Positions 1 through 6,415 are shown, counted from the stretch's first letter. The stretch: 11,879 nucleotides of DNA from Spirochaetia bacterium (GCA_025997795.1 BNVB01000063.1:1-11879), one strand, 5' to 3'. Translations and numbers: made by a program. Notes: generated by a model from the letters alone, not told the origin.

Positions 1-262
1 CTTTTTTTAATACATTGTCTTTTAACTCCGATATTATCTCAATTGGCATTTCTTTAACAACATCTAACATTTTATCTGCTTCTCGTTCATTGTATGATTT
101 AATTACATCATAATACACTTCCATTAAATTAATTTTATTCATATATACTTTTGTGTTTTCATCATCAATTGCATCCTTTAATATATTTTTTACATTGCTC
201 GCTCCATTTTCCTTAGCAAAATGTGCTATTAGTGCACAGGCATCCAAAATAAAAACATTCAC
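1..262 (-). CDS. VapC-like PIN-domain toxin, 3' part beyond the window
   Basis: The first 87 codons of a minus-strand reading frame stay open to the window edge, so the gene is partial at its C-terminus. The protein starts with a hydrophobic strand followed by an aspartate (V-N-V-F-I-L-D-A-C-A-L-I-A), which is the typical PIN-domain opening; Asp7 would be the first metal ligand, and a later Glu48 in an N-L-M-E-V-Y-Y-D stretch fits the second. PIN toxins of the VapC family are ribonucleases that cut tRNA or rRNA when freed from their antitoxin. I chose the GTG at 262 because it overlaps the antitoxin stop by four bases (GTGA) and has an AGAAGG just upstream; the ATG at 258 is in another frame. 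The overlap and gene order are standard for a toxin-antitoxin operon. The catalytic C-terminal acidic residues are not visible, so activity cannot be judged. Confidence 0.75.
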   Translation of the reverse strand, partial: MNVFILDACALIAHFAKENGASNVKNILKDAIDDENTKVYMNKINLMEVYYDVIKSYNEREADKMLDVVKEMPIEIISELKDNVLKK

Positions 263-483
263 CCTTCTAATTCCTTTTCATTTTTTTTTGCCTTTATAAA
301 ATTTTCGCTCGATAATTTGCCATCAGAGAACATGCCAAATGATTTTTCTAGAATTGCATATTTTTCTACAACTGGCGATAGAACAACATTACCATTTTCC
401 TCGAAGATCCTTATTTTTTCAGAATGAACATAAGAAAAAATCGGTTCTGGCAGTATTTCCCTATCAATTATGACACTTTCCAT
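259..483 (-). CDS. VapB-like antitoxin of the PIN toxin
   Basis: This encodes 74 residues, ATG start, with a strong GGAGGG ribosome binding site seven bases upstream. The N-terminal half alternates short strands (E-S-V-I-I-D, K-I-R-I-F, G-N-V-V-L-S-P), which fits a small swapped-hairpin DNA-binding or AbrB-like fold. The C-terminal half is charged and probably disordered (S-D-G-K-L-S-S-E-N-F-I-K-A-K-K-N-E-K), the part that in this class wraps around the toxin. Such antitoxins neutralise the PIN nuclease and repress their own operon. The family call rests mainly on size, on the four-base overlap with the PIN gene downstream, and on the layout; I do not recognise a diagnostic motif. Base composition is AT-rich like its neighbours and unlike the rest of the window. 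Confidence 0.65.
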   Translation of the reverse strand: MESVIIDREILPEPIFSYVHSEKIRIFEENGNVVLSPVVEKYAILEKSFGMFSDGKLSSENFIKAKKNEKELEG

Positions 484-502
484 ACAAAACCCTCCAATTA
501 CT

Positions 503-685
503 TTATATTTGGGCTCCTATTGTATTCCATGGCGTAAAACCCTTTGTTCGTAATTCTTTTGTATAACCTTTATCTTTACCAATATTCCAAATATCTATTG
601 TACTTAAGGGTTTTCCCTCTTCTTTTAAGACTTTTTCAGCAAATTCTAGAAAAGTCACTTTTTCAGCAAATTCTAGAAAAGTCAC
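503..685 (-). pseudogene. HARE-HTH domain remnant, truncated
   Basis: The frame encodes 60 residues from a GTG at 685 preceded by a perfect AAGGAG five bases upstream. After an N-terminal duplication, the sequence F-L-E-F-A-E-K-V-L-K-E-E-G-K-P-L-S-T-I-D-I-W followed by G-K-D-K-G-Y and T-P-W-N-T-I-G-A-Q-I closely matches the HARE-HTH domain, a winged-helix module found in restriction enzymes, chromatin-linked proteins and small stand-alone bacterial proteins. Family members normally continue after G-A-Q-I with a strand and a further 20 or so residues; here a TAA follows at once and the next bases in frame do not restore the expected Y-V-D-I-R-D-N-P sequence. It therefore looks like a gene cut off and joined to the vapB leader, 19 bases away. 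It may still be transcribed with vapBC. No function can be assigned to the fragment. Confidence 0.6.
632..685 (-). repeat. 27-bp perfect tandem duplication at the start of the HARE-HTH gene
   Basis: Bases 632-658 and 659-685 are identical. Each unit begins, on the minus strand, with GTG and encodes V-T-F-L-E-F-A-E-K, so the duplication is in frame and gives two copies of the domain's first helix as well as two possible GTG starts. Only the upstream GTG has the AAGGAG at proper distance. Perfect identity suggests a recent slippage event. Confidence 0.9.
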
Positions 686-775
686 TTTTTCTCCTTAATA
701 ACCATATTTTTCCATCATATTTTGAATATTGTCAACCAGTGTTAGGCGTATTGCATATAACGCTCGCTTTTCCCC

Positions 776-804
776 TTGTACAAGCGGTCTCCTTTTACTA
801 CTAT
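776..804 (+). promoter_or_regulatory. Putative sigma-70 type promoter for asnS-dacA
   Basis: TTGTAC at 776-781 and TACTAT at 799-804 are separated by 17 bases, the ideal spacing; the -35 matches TTGACA at four of six positions and the -10 matches TATAAT at four. Transcription would start near 811-813, at or just before the first in-frame ATG of asnS at 813, which also lacks a Shine-Dalgarno sequence. This suggests a leaderless or near-leaderless message. Prediction only. Confidence 0.4.
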
Positions 805-812
805 TTTACACA

Positions 813-2252
813 ATGTTAAAGATGTTTCCTTTAATCAAAGAGATTCTTGCCTCCAATCCTTCGCAGGCAGATTCCAGCGGACTTTGTGTCCGCGGCTGGG
901 TCAGGACCAAACGGGACATGAAAAATCTTGTTTTTGTGGAGGTAAACGACGGTTCCTGTTTTAGGAGTATCCAGTGTACCTTTGACCTTTCCAAAGATGA
1001 GGGAAAAACCGGCATGGCAGAAACCCTGGCGGCGCTGGGAACCGGCGCTTCGGTGGAGATTACCGGAGACCTGGTTCCCTCTCCCGCTCAGGGTCAAACG
1101 GTGGAAATTGCCGCCTCTTCGATAACCCTTACTGGGGACGCGCCGGGGGAAGAAAAAAACGGCATCCCCCCCTACCCCCTCCAAAAAAAACGCCACAGCC
1201 TGGAATTTCTCCGGGAAATGCCCCAGCTCCGGGCCAGGACAAATACCCTGGGGGCGGTAATGCGTTTACGTTCACGGCTTTCCTGGGCGGTACACCAATT
1301 TTTCCAGGACCGGGGTTACCAGTACCTCCATACGCCGATCATTACCGGGAGCGATGCCGAAGGGGCCGGGGCGATGTTCAGGGTTACCACGCTGGATTTG
1401 GCGGCCCTGGCTGGCGGGAAAAAACCCGATTATACCAGTGATTTTTTTGGCCGGGAAAGTTTTCTTACTGTATCGGGCCAGCTTGAGGCAGAAGCCTATG
1501 CCGCAGCCCTTTCCCGGGTTTATACCTTTGGCCCCACCTTCCGGGCGGAAAATTCCAACACCGCCCGGCACCTGGCGGAATTCTGGATGATAGAGCCGGA
1601 AACAGCCTTCTTCCGCCTGCCGGAAAATATGGCCCTGGCAGAGGACTTTCTTAGGTTTTGCCTTACCACTATCCTTAACGAATGTGCCGAAGACCTGGCT
1701 TTTTTTGACGAGCGGATTGAAAGGGGACTTATTGCCGGTCTCCGGTCGGTGGCGGAAACACCCTTTGTTCACCTTAGCTATACCGATGCGGTAAAGGAAC
1801 TGGAAAAAGCTGCCGCCTCAAAAACGGATCTTTTTGAATTTAAACCCTGCTGGGGTGCGGATCTCCAGAGCGAACATGAAAAATTCCTTACCGAAGAACT
1901 TGTCCATGGGCCGGTGATCGTTACCGATTATCCAAAGGAAATTAAAGCCTTTTACATGAAGATGAACAGCGACGGCAAAACTGTCCGGGCCATGGATGTG
2001 CTTGTTCCCCGGCTGGGAGAAATTATCGGCGGCTCCGAGCGGGAAGAAAACCTGAATGCCCTGGAAGCCCGCATGGAAAGCCTTGGTATGGAAAGCGGCC
2101 ATTATAGCTGGTACCTGGACCTTCGCCGTTATGGCACGGTACCCCATGCGGGCTTTGGCCTGGGCTTTGAACGGCTTGTTCAGTATGTTACCGGCATGGC
2201 CAATATCCGGGATGTAATTCCCTATCCCCGGGCGGCGGGGCAGCTTCCATGA
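813..2252 (+). CDS. asnS: Asparaginyl-tRNA synthetase
   Basis: This class IIb aminoacyl-tRNA synthetase charges tRNA-Asn with asparagine in the cytoplasm. About 479 residues, close to the usual 460-470. The N-terminal OB-fold anticodon-binding domain is seen in V-R-G-W-V-R-T-K-R-D followed by V-E-V-N-D-G-S-C-F. The catalytic core has F-R-A-E-N-S-N-T-A-R-H-L-A-E-F-W-M-I-E-P-E (motif 2, with the asparagine-type context) and G-F-G-L-G-F-E-R-L-V-Q-Y-V-T-G (motif 3), ending in N-I-R-D-V-I-P-Y-P-R, the typical AsnRS tail. The reading frame is open further upstream to about 729 but that part is AT-rich and not protein-like. The start is uncertain between ATG 813 and ATG 822; neither has a Shine-Dalgarno. 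I prefer 813 because the predicted transcript begins there. It overlaps dacA by four bases (ATGA), so the two are probably co-transcribed and translationally coupled. Confidence 0.95.
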   Translation: MLKMFPLIKEILASNPSQADSSGLCVRGWVRTKRDMKNLVFVEVNDGSCFRSIQCTFDLSKDEGKTGMAETLAALGTGASVEITGDLVPSPAQGQTVEIAASSITLTGDAPGEEKNGIPPYPLQKKRHSLEFLREMPQLRARTNTLGAVMRLRSRLSWAVHQFFQDRGYQYLHTPIITGSDAEGAGAMFRVTTLDLAALAGGKKPDYTSDFFGRESFLTVSGQLEAEAYAAALSRVYTFGPTFRAENSNTARHLAEFWMIEPETAFFRLPENMALAEDFLRFCLTTILNECAEDLAFFDERIERGLIAGLRSVAETPFVHLSYTDAVKELEKAAASKTDLFEFKPCWGADLQSEHEKFLTEELVHGPVIVTDYPKEIKAFYMKMNSDGKTVRAMDVLVPRLGEIIGGSEREENLNALEARMESLGMESGHYSWYLDLRRYGTVPHAGFGLGFERLVQYVTGMANIRDVIPYPRAAGQLP

Positions 2253-3487
2253 AAGCGTTTTTGCTTTTTTGGATTGCTCTATTCTCTTTTGCCGGAACCT
2301 CGGTTTTTCTCAACGCCCAGGGGGTCGATCCGCTTTTTCCCGCCGCAGCCCCGCCGGCGGTTTATGTCCGTTCGGCGGTATTGATCGATGCGGAAACGGG
2401 GACGATTCTTTTTTCGCTTAACCCCACGCTGATAATTTCCCCGGCATCCCTTACCAAACTTATGACCATTCACCTGACCCTGCGGGAAATAAATGCCCGC
2501 CGGATTTCCACCGGAGACATTGTAAAACTGCCGCCGGAAAGCTGGGCGGATAATCAGCCTCCCCGTTCAAGTTTAATGTTCCTTGACAGGGGCCAGCGGG
2601 TAACCCTGGGGGAACTGCTCTTGGGACTTGCGGTTTCTTCGGGCAACGATGCAGCCGTGGCCGCGGCCCTGCATGCCGCCCCTTCCATAGAAGCCTTTGT
2701 AGCCATGATGAATGCCGAAGCCGGACGGCTGGGGCTTTCTTCCACCCGTTTTACCGAACCGGCGGGAATTTCATCAGAAAACAGTACCACCGCCATGGAC
2801 CTTGCCCGATTCTGCCGGGTATACCTCCAGGAACATCCCGATGCCCCGGCGCTCCACTCAAGATCAAGTTTTGCCTATCCCCTGGCAGATAATATTCAAA
2901 ATCCCCGGACCATCGTTCAGTACAACCGCAATTCGCTCCTGGGCAGGGTAAACGGAGTGGACGGCCTTAAAACAGGACATATTACCGAAGCGGGGTTTAA
3001 CATAGCCCTTTCTGCCAAACGGGGAGAAACCCGGCTTATCGCCATACTGCTTGGGGCGGAAAATGAAGAACAGCGGGACCGGGATGGAGAAGCCCTGCTT
3101 AGCTGGGGTTTTGAAAACTTTAAGACCCTTCGTTTTACCGCCATTCCCATTCCCCCGGTACGGGTATGGGGCAGCCGGGAAAAGTATGCTTCCCTAAAAC
3201 CCGGGGAGGATCTTGCTTTTACCGTGTCGGTCCGGCGGGCAGAAATACTCCGCCAGTCAATAGAATTACAGGATACCCTTAAAGCGCCGATCTCCGCCGG
3301 AGGAAATCCGGCCTCCGCCGGGACCCCGGTTTCCACTAAAGTTGGAAACCTGGTCCTGAGTGACAGCATGGGGGAACTGCGCCGGATTCCGCTGGTACTG
3401 GAAAAAGAGGCGGTCCGAGGAAATTTTTTCCGGGTTATTCTGGACGGCATAACTCTTTTTTTTAGGAATCTTTTTCGTAAGCCGTAA
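2249..3487 (+). CDS. dacA: D-alanyl-D-alanine carboxypeptidase (PBP5 family, peptidase S11)
   Basis: This exported penicillin-binding protein removes the terminal D-alanine from peptidoglycan pentapeptides and so limits cross-linking. 412 residues. A signal peptide covers about the first 25 residues (hydrophobic F-L-L-F-W-I-A-L-F-S-F-A-G, cleavage likely near V-F-L-N-A). The three active-site motifs are intact: S67-L-T-K70 with the nucleophilic serine, S131-G-N133, and K241-T-G243. A PBP5_C beta-rich domain follows from about residue 290 to 380, and the C-terminus (R-G-N-F-F-R-V-I-L-D-G-I-T-L-F-F-R-N-L-F) is an amphipathic anchor helix as in PBP5. The start overlaps the asnS stop. Oddity: the PBP5_C domain carries a glycine- and proline-rich stretch at about residues 347-366, including the palindromic repeat translated as V-S-T-K-V-G-N. 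It lies between two expected strands and looks inserted in frame. Confidence 0.93.
   Translation: MKAFLLFWIALFSFAGTSVFLNAQGVDPLFPAAAPPAVYVRSAVLIDAETGTILFSLNPTLIISPASLTKLMTIHLTLREINARRISTGDIVKLPPESWADNQPPRSSLMFLDRGQRVTLGELLLGLAVSSGNDAAVAAALHAAPSIEAFVAMMNAEAGRLGLSSTRFTEPAGISSENSTTAMDLARFCRVYLQEHPDAPALHSRSSFAYPLADNIQNPRTIVQYNRNSLLGRVNGVDGLKTGHITEAGFNIALSAKRGETRLIAILLGAENEEQRDRDGEALLSWGFENFKTLRFTAIPIPPVRVWGSREKYASLKPGEDLAFTVSVRRAEILRQSIELQDTLKAPISAGGNPASAGTPVSTKVGNLVLSDSMGELRRIPLVLEKEAVRGNFFRVILDGITLFFRNLFRKP
3328..3350 (+). repeat. Palindromic repeat copy 1, inside dacA
   Basis: A 23-bp perfect-armed inverted repeat: GGTTTCCA, a 7-base centre CTAAAGT, then TGGAAACC. On the coding strand it reads V361-S-T-K-V-G-N367. 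It shares the 17-bp core TTCCACTAAAGTTGGAA with three other copies in the window. A 9-bp direct repeat (CTCCGCCGG at 3292-3300 and 3313-3321, 21 bases apart) lies immediately upstream. Confidence 0.9.
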
Positions 3488-3507
3488 TGGATTTAGTTCC
3501 GCAGCTT

Positions 3508-3522
3508 GCCGGTTCTACCGGC
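3508..3522. terminator. Hairpin between convergent genes, possible bidirectional terminator
   Basis: GCCGGT, a 3-base loop TCT, then ACCGGC form a perfect 6-bp GC-rich stem in the gap between dacA (ends 3487) and the propeller-NodB gene, whose TAG stop at 3515-3517 lies in the loop and distal arm. There is no T-run on either side, so it is not a textbook intrinsic terminator; it may pause polymerase or protect 3' ends of both messages. Confidence 0.35.
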
Positions 3523-6046
3523 TCCGCTTAATCAGGGCAGAAACCGGCAGTACTTCATAACCTTCCTGGAAAAGGGCATCCAACAGCACTTCCAGGCTGT
3601 TAAAGAGATAATCCCTCCTTCCTTCCAGCATTCCAATCCGTATGGGAATAATTGATCCGCCCTGTTTGGCATCCATAATGGCATCGATCATATCCGCCGC
3701 AGAAAGCTGTCCCAGGCCCAGCCGTTTGATATCGGAAGAACGAATCCAGTCCTGGCTGTCCACATCCCGGCCGGTGGTACGGTATCCCGCCAGAGACGCA
3801 GCTTCGGCAATTTCCCGGGAAACCGCATAATAGGGAGGATGCCACAGGAGCGAAAGTTCTTTGCCGGTAAGTATAAAAAATTCATCTTCATTCCGGGCAA
3901 GCCCCTGGGTTACAAATTCCTTGTCTATCCGGTAACGGGCATTGGACAGATCCATGGGGGCATAAAACATGGAAGCGCATTCATGGCCGGCGGCAGCAAT
4001 ATCTTTTACCGACTGCGGATGACGGCGGATAAATTCACCATTGATAAAAAACGTAGCCTGGATACCATAACGTTTAAGTACATCCAGAACAGTGCCAAGA
4101 CCCGCAGTATCATCGTACAAATCAAAACACAGGGCCAGTTCCCGCAGCTCCCGGGTACCATGGGTAAAGATAAAATTTTCTGTATCCGGAATACGGCTTG
4201 GATTTCTCTTTAGAGGATAGCCGGGGTTCCTTTGGAAGCCGGGGTGCCGAAAAATTCCCGGCGCTCCAGCGCCAGGGCCGGGAAGCCCGGTTTCCACTAA
4301 AGTTGGAAGCCCGGTTTCCACTAAAGTTGGAAACCCTTCAAAAAGCGGGAAAGTCCCCACGGAACTTAGGTTCCGTACCATGGGAACATTCTCGAAAAAG
4401 CCCCCCGCCGTTTCCAGGTAAACCCGGTACCTGGCGGAACTGATGGCTGTCTCCCTGACAGAAGGAAGGCGGTATTCCGTCCAGGCAGAGTTTCCGTCGG
4501 TGATGTACCAGGTATTTCCCGAAAAGGCAAAAATACGCCGCTGTCCGGGAATTGTCGCCGCAGAAGCGGCGGCGGTTTCTTCAAAGCCATAACGGGAAAC
4601 TGAGGCAAGGGTAAGTACCTTCCGTTCCGCCACGGTATTTCCGGAAAGGCGTAATCGTTCAATCAGTTCACCGCCGCCAATCACCAGTTCATTGTTTCCC
4701 AGCCAGAGGGCCGAATAAACCGGAGCGGAAGAAAGCGCAACAAGCTGTTTCCATTCCCGGTAATCGTAGAGGAAAAGGCCCGAGGGGCCCCAAAAGAGAA
4801 TCCGTCTGCCATCGGGAGAAAGAAGCGCATCCGCCGAAGGGGGACGTTCCAGGTTTTCAAAGGTCATACGATCCGGCGAGGGATTTTTAAGCTGGTAAGC
4901 CATGACATCCTCTGTGCCGGAAACACCAATAAGCACCGTGGCAACGGTCCCGGACCCACCGGACCCACCGGATCCGCCGGAACCAGGCGGGGACCAAAGC
5001 ACCCTGATCCGGGCGCCTGAACGGGGAGCCATGACATAGGGCAGCAAGGTATAATTGGTTTTGGTATCTTCATTTATTCCCAGGGGATAATAAAAAAGAT
5101 TCCGTCCCCCCTTACAGAGGATAAGCGAAGTGCCGTCAGGAGCAACCCAAAAGCGGTCAAAACCGGGATCAAATTCAAAGGGGATTTTTCCCGCGGCTTC
5201 TCCGGTTTCCAGAAAACCTGCATAGAGTGTCCGGGTAAAAAGCGATTCATTACGGACCCGGTATACGGTGGATCCCCTAAGATAGTAAAAAGACCCTCCG
5301 CCGGATAGGGCGCCAGGTATGGCGGCGGCCATAGTTGGCGCCGCCTGCCCCCAATAGACCGAATTAATTGTTCCTTCTCCAACAATCCGGTACCGTTCAT
5401 CCGGCGGGGCAGACCGGGTGTTAACCGTATAAAAGTAAAGCTTGTCTCCCTTTGTATAGAGGAAACCCCGGGAATCGGCGCTCCACAGGGCAGGGAAAAA
5501 ACGGCCGGGCCGTTCAACGCCAAAAGAAACCTTAACACGCTGCCCGGTGGTCTTGTCCAAAAGGCTTAGGGTTCCCCTGGCATGACTTTCCGGCGCCACA
5601 TAGAGCAGCCAGCGTCCGTCGGCAGAAGCGGCGGTGCTTTCTACCCTGCCTCCGGGAATGCCGCCGGCGGCAAAAGAAGAAAAACCGGGAAATTCCTGGG
5701 GAAGCCCGCCGGAAAGGGCCAGACGTTGGCTGCCAAAGGTATTGTGAATAAGCAGTACCCTGCCCTCTTCCACAAGTTCCATTTTTTCGGGAAAAACGCT
5801 GAGTTGTTTTAAGGAACGGTTTTCTAAATCAGCATAAAAAAGGGCGCTTTGTCTTTCCGCCCCGCCGCCGGATGAATCGGCCTTAAAAAGCAATGTATCT
5901 TCGGAAAGGTCCAGGCCGGAAAAGCGGATCTTTCCACCGCAGGGAAAAACCGCCAAAAGAAAAAGAAACAGTACCAAGACCGCCCGGAAACCGGTACAAG
6001 CAGTAAATCTGGTTTTAGCCCTTTCCGGAGTCCGCTGCAGCTTCAT
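3515..6046 (-). CDS. Exported beta-propeller protein with degenerate C-terminal NodB (polysaccharide deacetylase) domain
   Basis: 843 residues. An N-terminal hydrophobic segment (A-V-L-V-L-F-L-F-L-L-A-V-F-P-C-G-G) is a signal peptide or anchor, so the protein acts outside the membrane. Residues about 40-560 show repeated blades of the TolB/PD40 type: S-A-D-G-R-W-L-L-Y-V, W-S-A-D-S-R-G-F-L-Y, A-P-D-G-T-S-L-I-L-C, S-P-D-G-R-R-I-L-F-W. A proline/glycine linker at about 570-635 contains the doublet repeat. Residues about 635-843 fit a NodB fold: A-L-C-F-D642-L-Y-D-D, Q-A-T-F-F-I-N-G, A-A-G-H-E-C, H-P-P-Y-Y, D-V-D-S-Q-D-W. NodB enzymes deacetylate peptidoglycan or other polysaccharides, but here most metal ligands are replaced (Met693 and Pro697 where the H-x-x-x-H histidines should be), so enzyme activity is doubtful. 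It overlaps the preceding gene by ATGA and ends the M23 operon. A binding or scaffold role in the envelope is my inference. Confidence 0.8.
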   Translation of the reverse strand: MKLQRTPERAKTRFTACTGFRAVLVLFLFLLAVFPCGGKIRFSGLDLSEDTLLFKADSSGGGAERQSALFYADLENRSLKQLSVFPEKMELVEEGRVLLIHNTFGSQRLALSGGLPQEFPGFSSFAAGGIPGGRVESTAASADGRWLLYVAPESHARGTLSLLDKTTGQRVKVSFGVERPGRFFPALWSADSRGFLYTKGDKLYFYTVNTRSAPPDERYRIVGEGTINSVYWGQAAPTMAAAIPGALSGGGSFYYLRGSTVYRVRNESLFTRTLYAGFLETGEAAGKIPFEFDPGFDRFWVAPDGTSLILCKGGRNLFYYPLGINEDTKTNYTLLPYVMAPRSGARIRVLWSPPGSGGSGGSGGSGTVATVLIGVSGTEDVMAYQLKNPSPDRMTFENLERPPSADALLSPDGRRILFWGPSGLFLYDYREWKQLVALSSAPVYSALWLGNNELVIGGGELIERLRLSGNTVAERKVLTLASVSRYGFEETAAASAATIPGQRRIFAFSGNTWYITDGNSAWTEYRLPSVRETAISSARYRVYLETAGGFFENVPMVRNLSSVGTFPLFEGFPTLVETGLPTLVETGLPGPGAGAPGIFRHPGFQRNPGYPLKRNPSRIPDTENFIFTHGTRELRELALCFDLYDDTAGLGTVLDVLKRYGIQATFFINGEFIRRHPQSVKDIAAAGHECASMFYAPMDLSNARYRIDKEFVTQGLARNEDEFFILTGKELSLLWHPPYYAVSREIAEAASLAGYRTTGRDVDSQDWIRSSDIKRLGLGQLSAADMIDAIMDAKQGGSIIPIRIGMLEGRRDYLFNSLEVLLDALFQEGYEVLPVSALIKRSR
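4287..4335 (+). repeat. Palindromic repeat copies 2 and 3, a 24-bp tandem doublet
   Basis: Two palindromes at 4289-4311 and 4313-4335 repeat with a period of 24 bases. The second has perfect 8-bp arms; the first has one changed base in its right arm (TGGAAGCC), which gives a G-T pair on this strand. The host gene is read from the other strand, where each unit encodes P-T-L-V-E-T-G-L. It lies at about residues 571-587, exactly in the linker between propeller and NodB domains. Confidence 0.9.
4951..4986 (-). repeat. 9-bp repeats encoding Gly-Ser-Gly
   Basis: Units of 9 bases (CGGACCCAC, twice, then two diverged copies) encode G-S-G-G-S-G-G-S-G on the minus strand at about residues 355-366 of the propeller protein. 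It is probably a flexible surface loop between propeller blades, expanded by slippage. Confidence 0.75.
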
Positions 6047-6294
6047 TCCCCAAAACTCCGGTCTGCCAGAATGGTATTCAACTCGTCTTCAATTAAAACA
6101 AGGGCTGCTTCGAGTTTTTGGATACGTTTTAGCGAACCCTGGTGATTGGTATCTTCCAGGCGTTCGCAAATCTCATCCAGCATGGTTTCAAAGGAAACGG
6201 GAAGCGGTTCAGCGGCGGGAATAACGGTATAGTCCTCGGCGGGGATAAAAAAATCTCCCGCCGGAACAGGGCCGGAAAAATCAGTTGGTTTCAC
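6043..6294 (-). CDS. Small acidic coiled-coil protein, unknown function
   Basis: About 83 residues from a GTG at 6294; the frame stays open to 6354 and beyond, so a TTG at 6354 (103 residues) is possible, as is an ATG at 6183. The GTG choice gives a 14-base overlap with the preceding small gene, which would suit translational coupling, but I see no Shine-Dalgarno for any of these starts. The N-terminal half is rich in Pro, Ala and acidic residues (F-I-P-A-E-D-Y-T-V-I-P-A-A-E-P-L-P). The C-terminal half (M-L-D-E-I-C-E-R-L-E-D then I-Q-K-L-E-A-A-L-V-L-I-E-D-E-L-N-T-I-L) is a clear helical coiled-coil pattern. There is no signal peptide. It ends in an ATGA overlap with the propeller-NodB gene. 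I do not recognise the family. A fusion with the membrane peptide upstream through a frameshift cannot be excluded. Confidence 0.55.
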   Translation of the reverse strand: MKPTDFSGPVPAGDFFIPAEDYTVIPAAEPLPVSFETMLDEICERLEDTNHQGSLKRIQKLEAALVLIEDELNTILADRSFGE

Positions 6295-6415
6295 GTAATT
6301 CAACGGCGCCGGCCGCGGTCTGCCCCAGGGGACCTCCGTTTTCTGCACCGGCAAAAGCCCTTATAAAAGTAACCACCGCAAAAAAGGCGATAAGGATCAA
6401 AACAAGTTTGCGCAT
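6281..6415 (-). CDS. 44-residue single-pass membrane peptide
   Basis: The ATG at 6415 has a strong GGAGG four bases upstream, which decides this start over an earlier in-frame one at 6463 lying within the end of the M23 gene. The product is M-R-K followed by a hydrophobic run (L-V-L-I-L-I-A-F-F-A-V-V-T-F-I) that is either a membrane helix or a signal peptide, then a short polar tail of about 25 residues. It sits 28 bases after the M23 peptidase gene and overlaps the coiled-coil gene, so it is part of the same operon. No known family is recognised. It might be a small envelope protein anchoring a partner, or the N-terminal part of the next gene separated by a frameshift. Confidence 0.5.
   Translation of the reverse strand: MRKLVLILIAFFAVVTFIRAFAGAENGGPLGQTAAGAVELRETN

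Noticed and set aside
730..735. Perfect TTGACA on the minus strand as a -35 for the HARE-vapBC transcript
   Set aside because: No acceptable -10 lies 16-18 bases downstream; the nearest candidates are at 10 and 23 bases.
741..763. Integron attC-like GTTAGGC and ATAACGC pair near the island border
   Set aside because: No complementary RYYYAAC arm or imperfect stem of attC size could be found; kept only as a remark in the island finding.
729..812. N-terminal extension of asnS starting at 729
   Set aside because: The extension is AT-rich, Leu/Ser-rich without resemblance to AsnRS N-termini, and covers the predicted promoter.
4359..4376. Perfect 7-bp-arm hairpin ACGGAAC / GTTCCGT with loop TTAG, 24 bases from the repeat doublet
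   Set aside because: It lies inside a coding region, occurs once, does not share the repeat core, and one such hairpin is expected by chance in about 12 kb.
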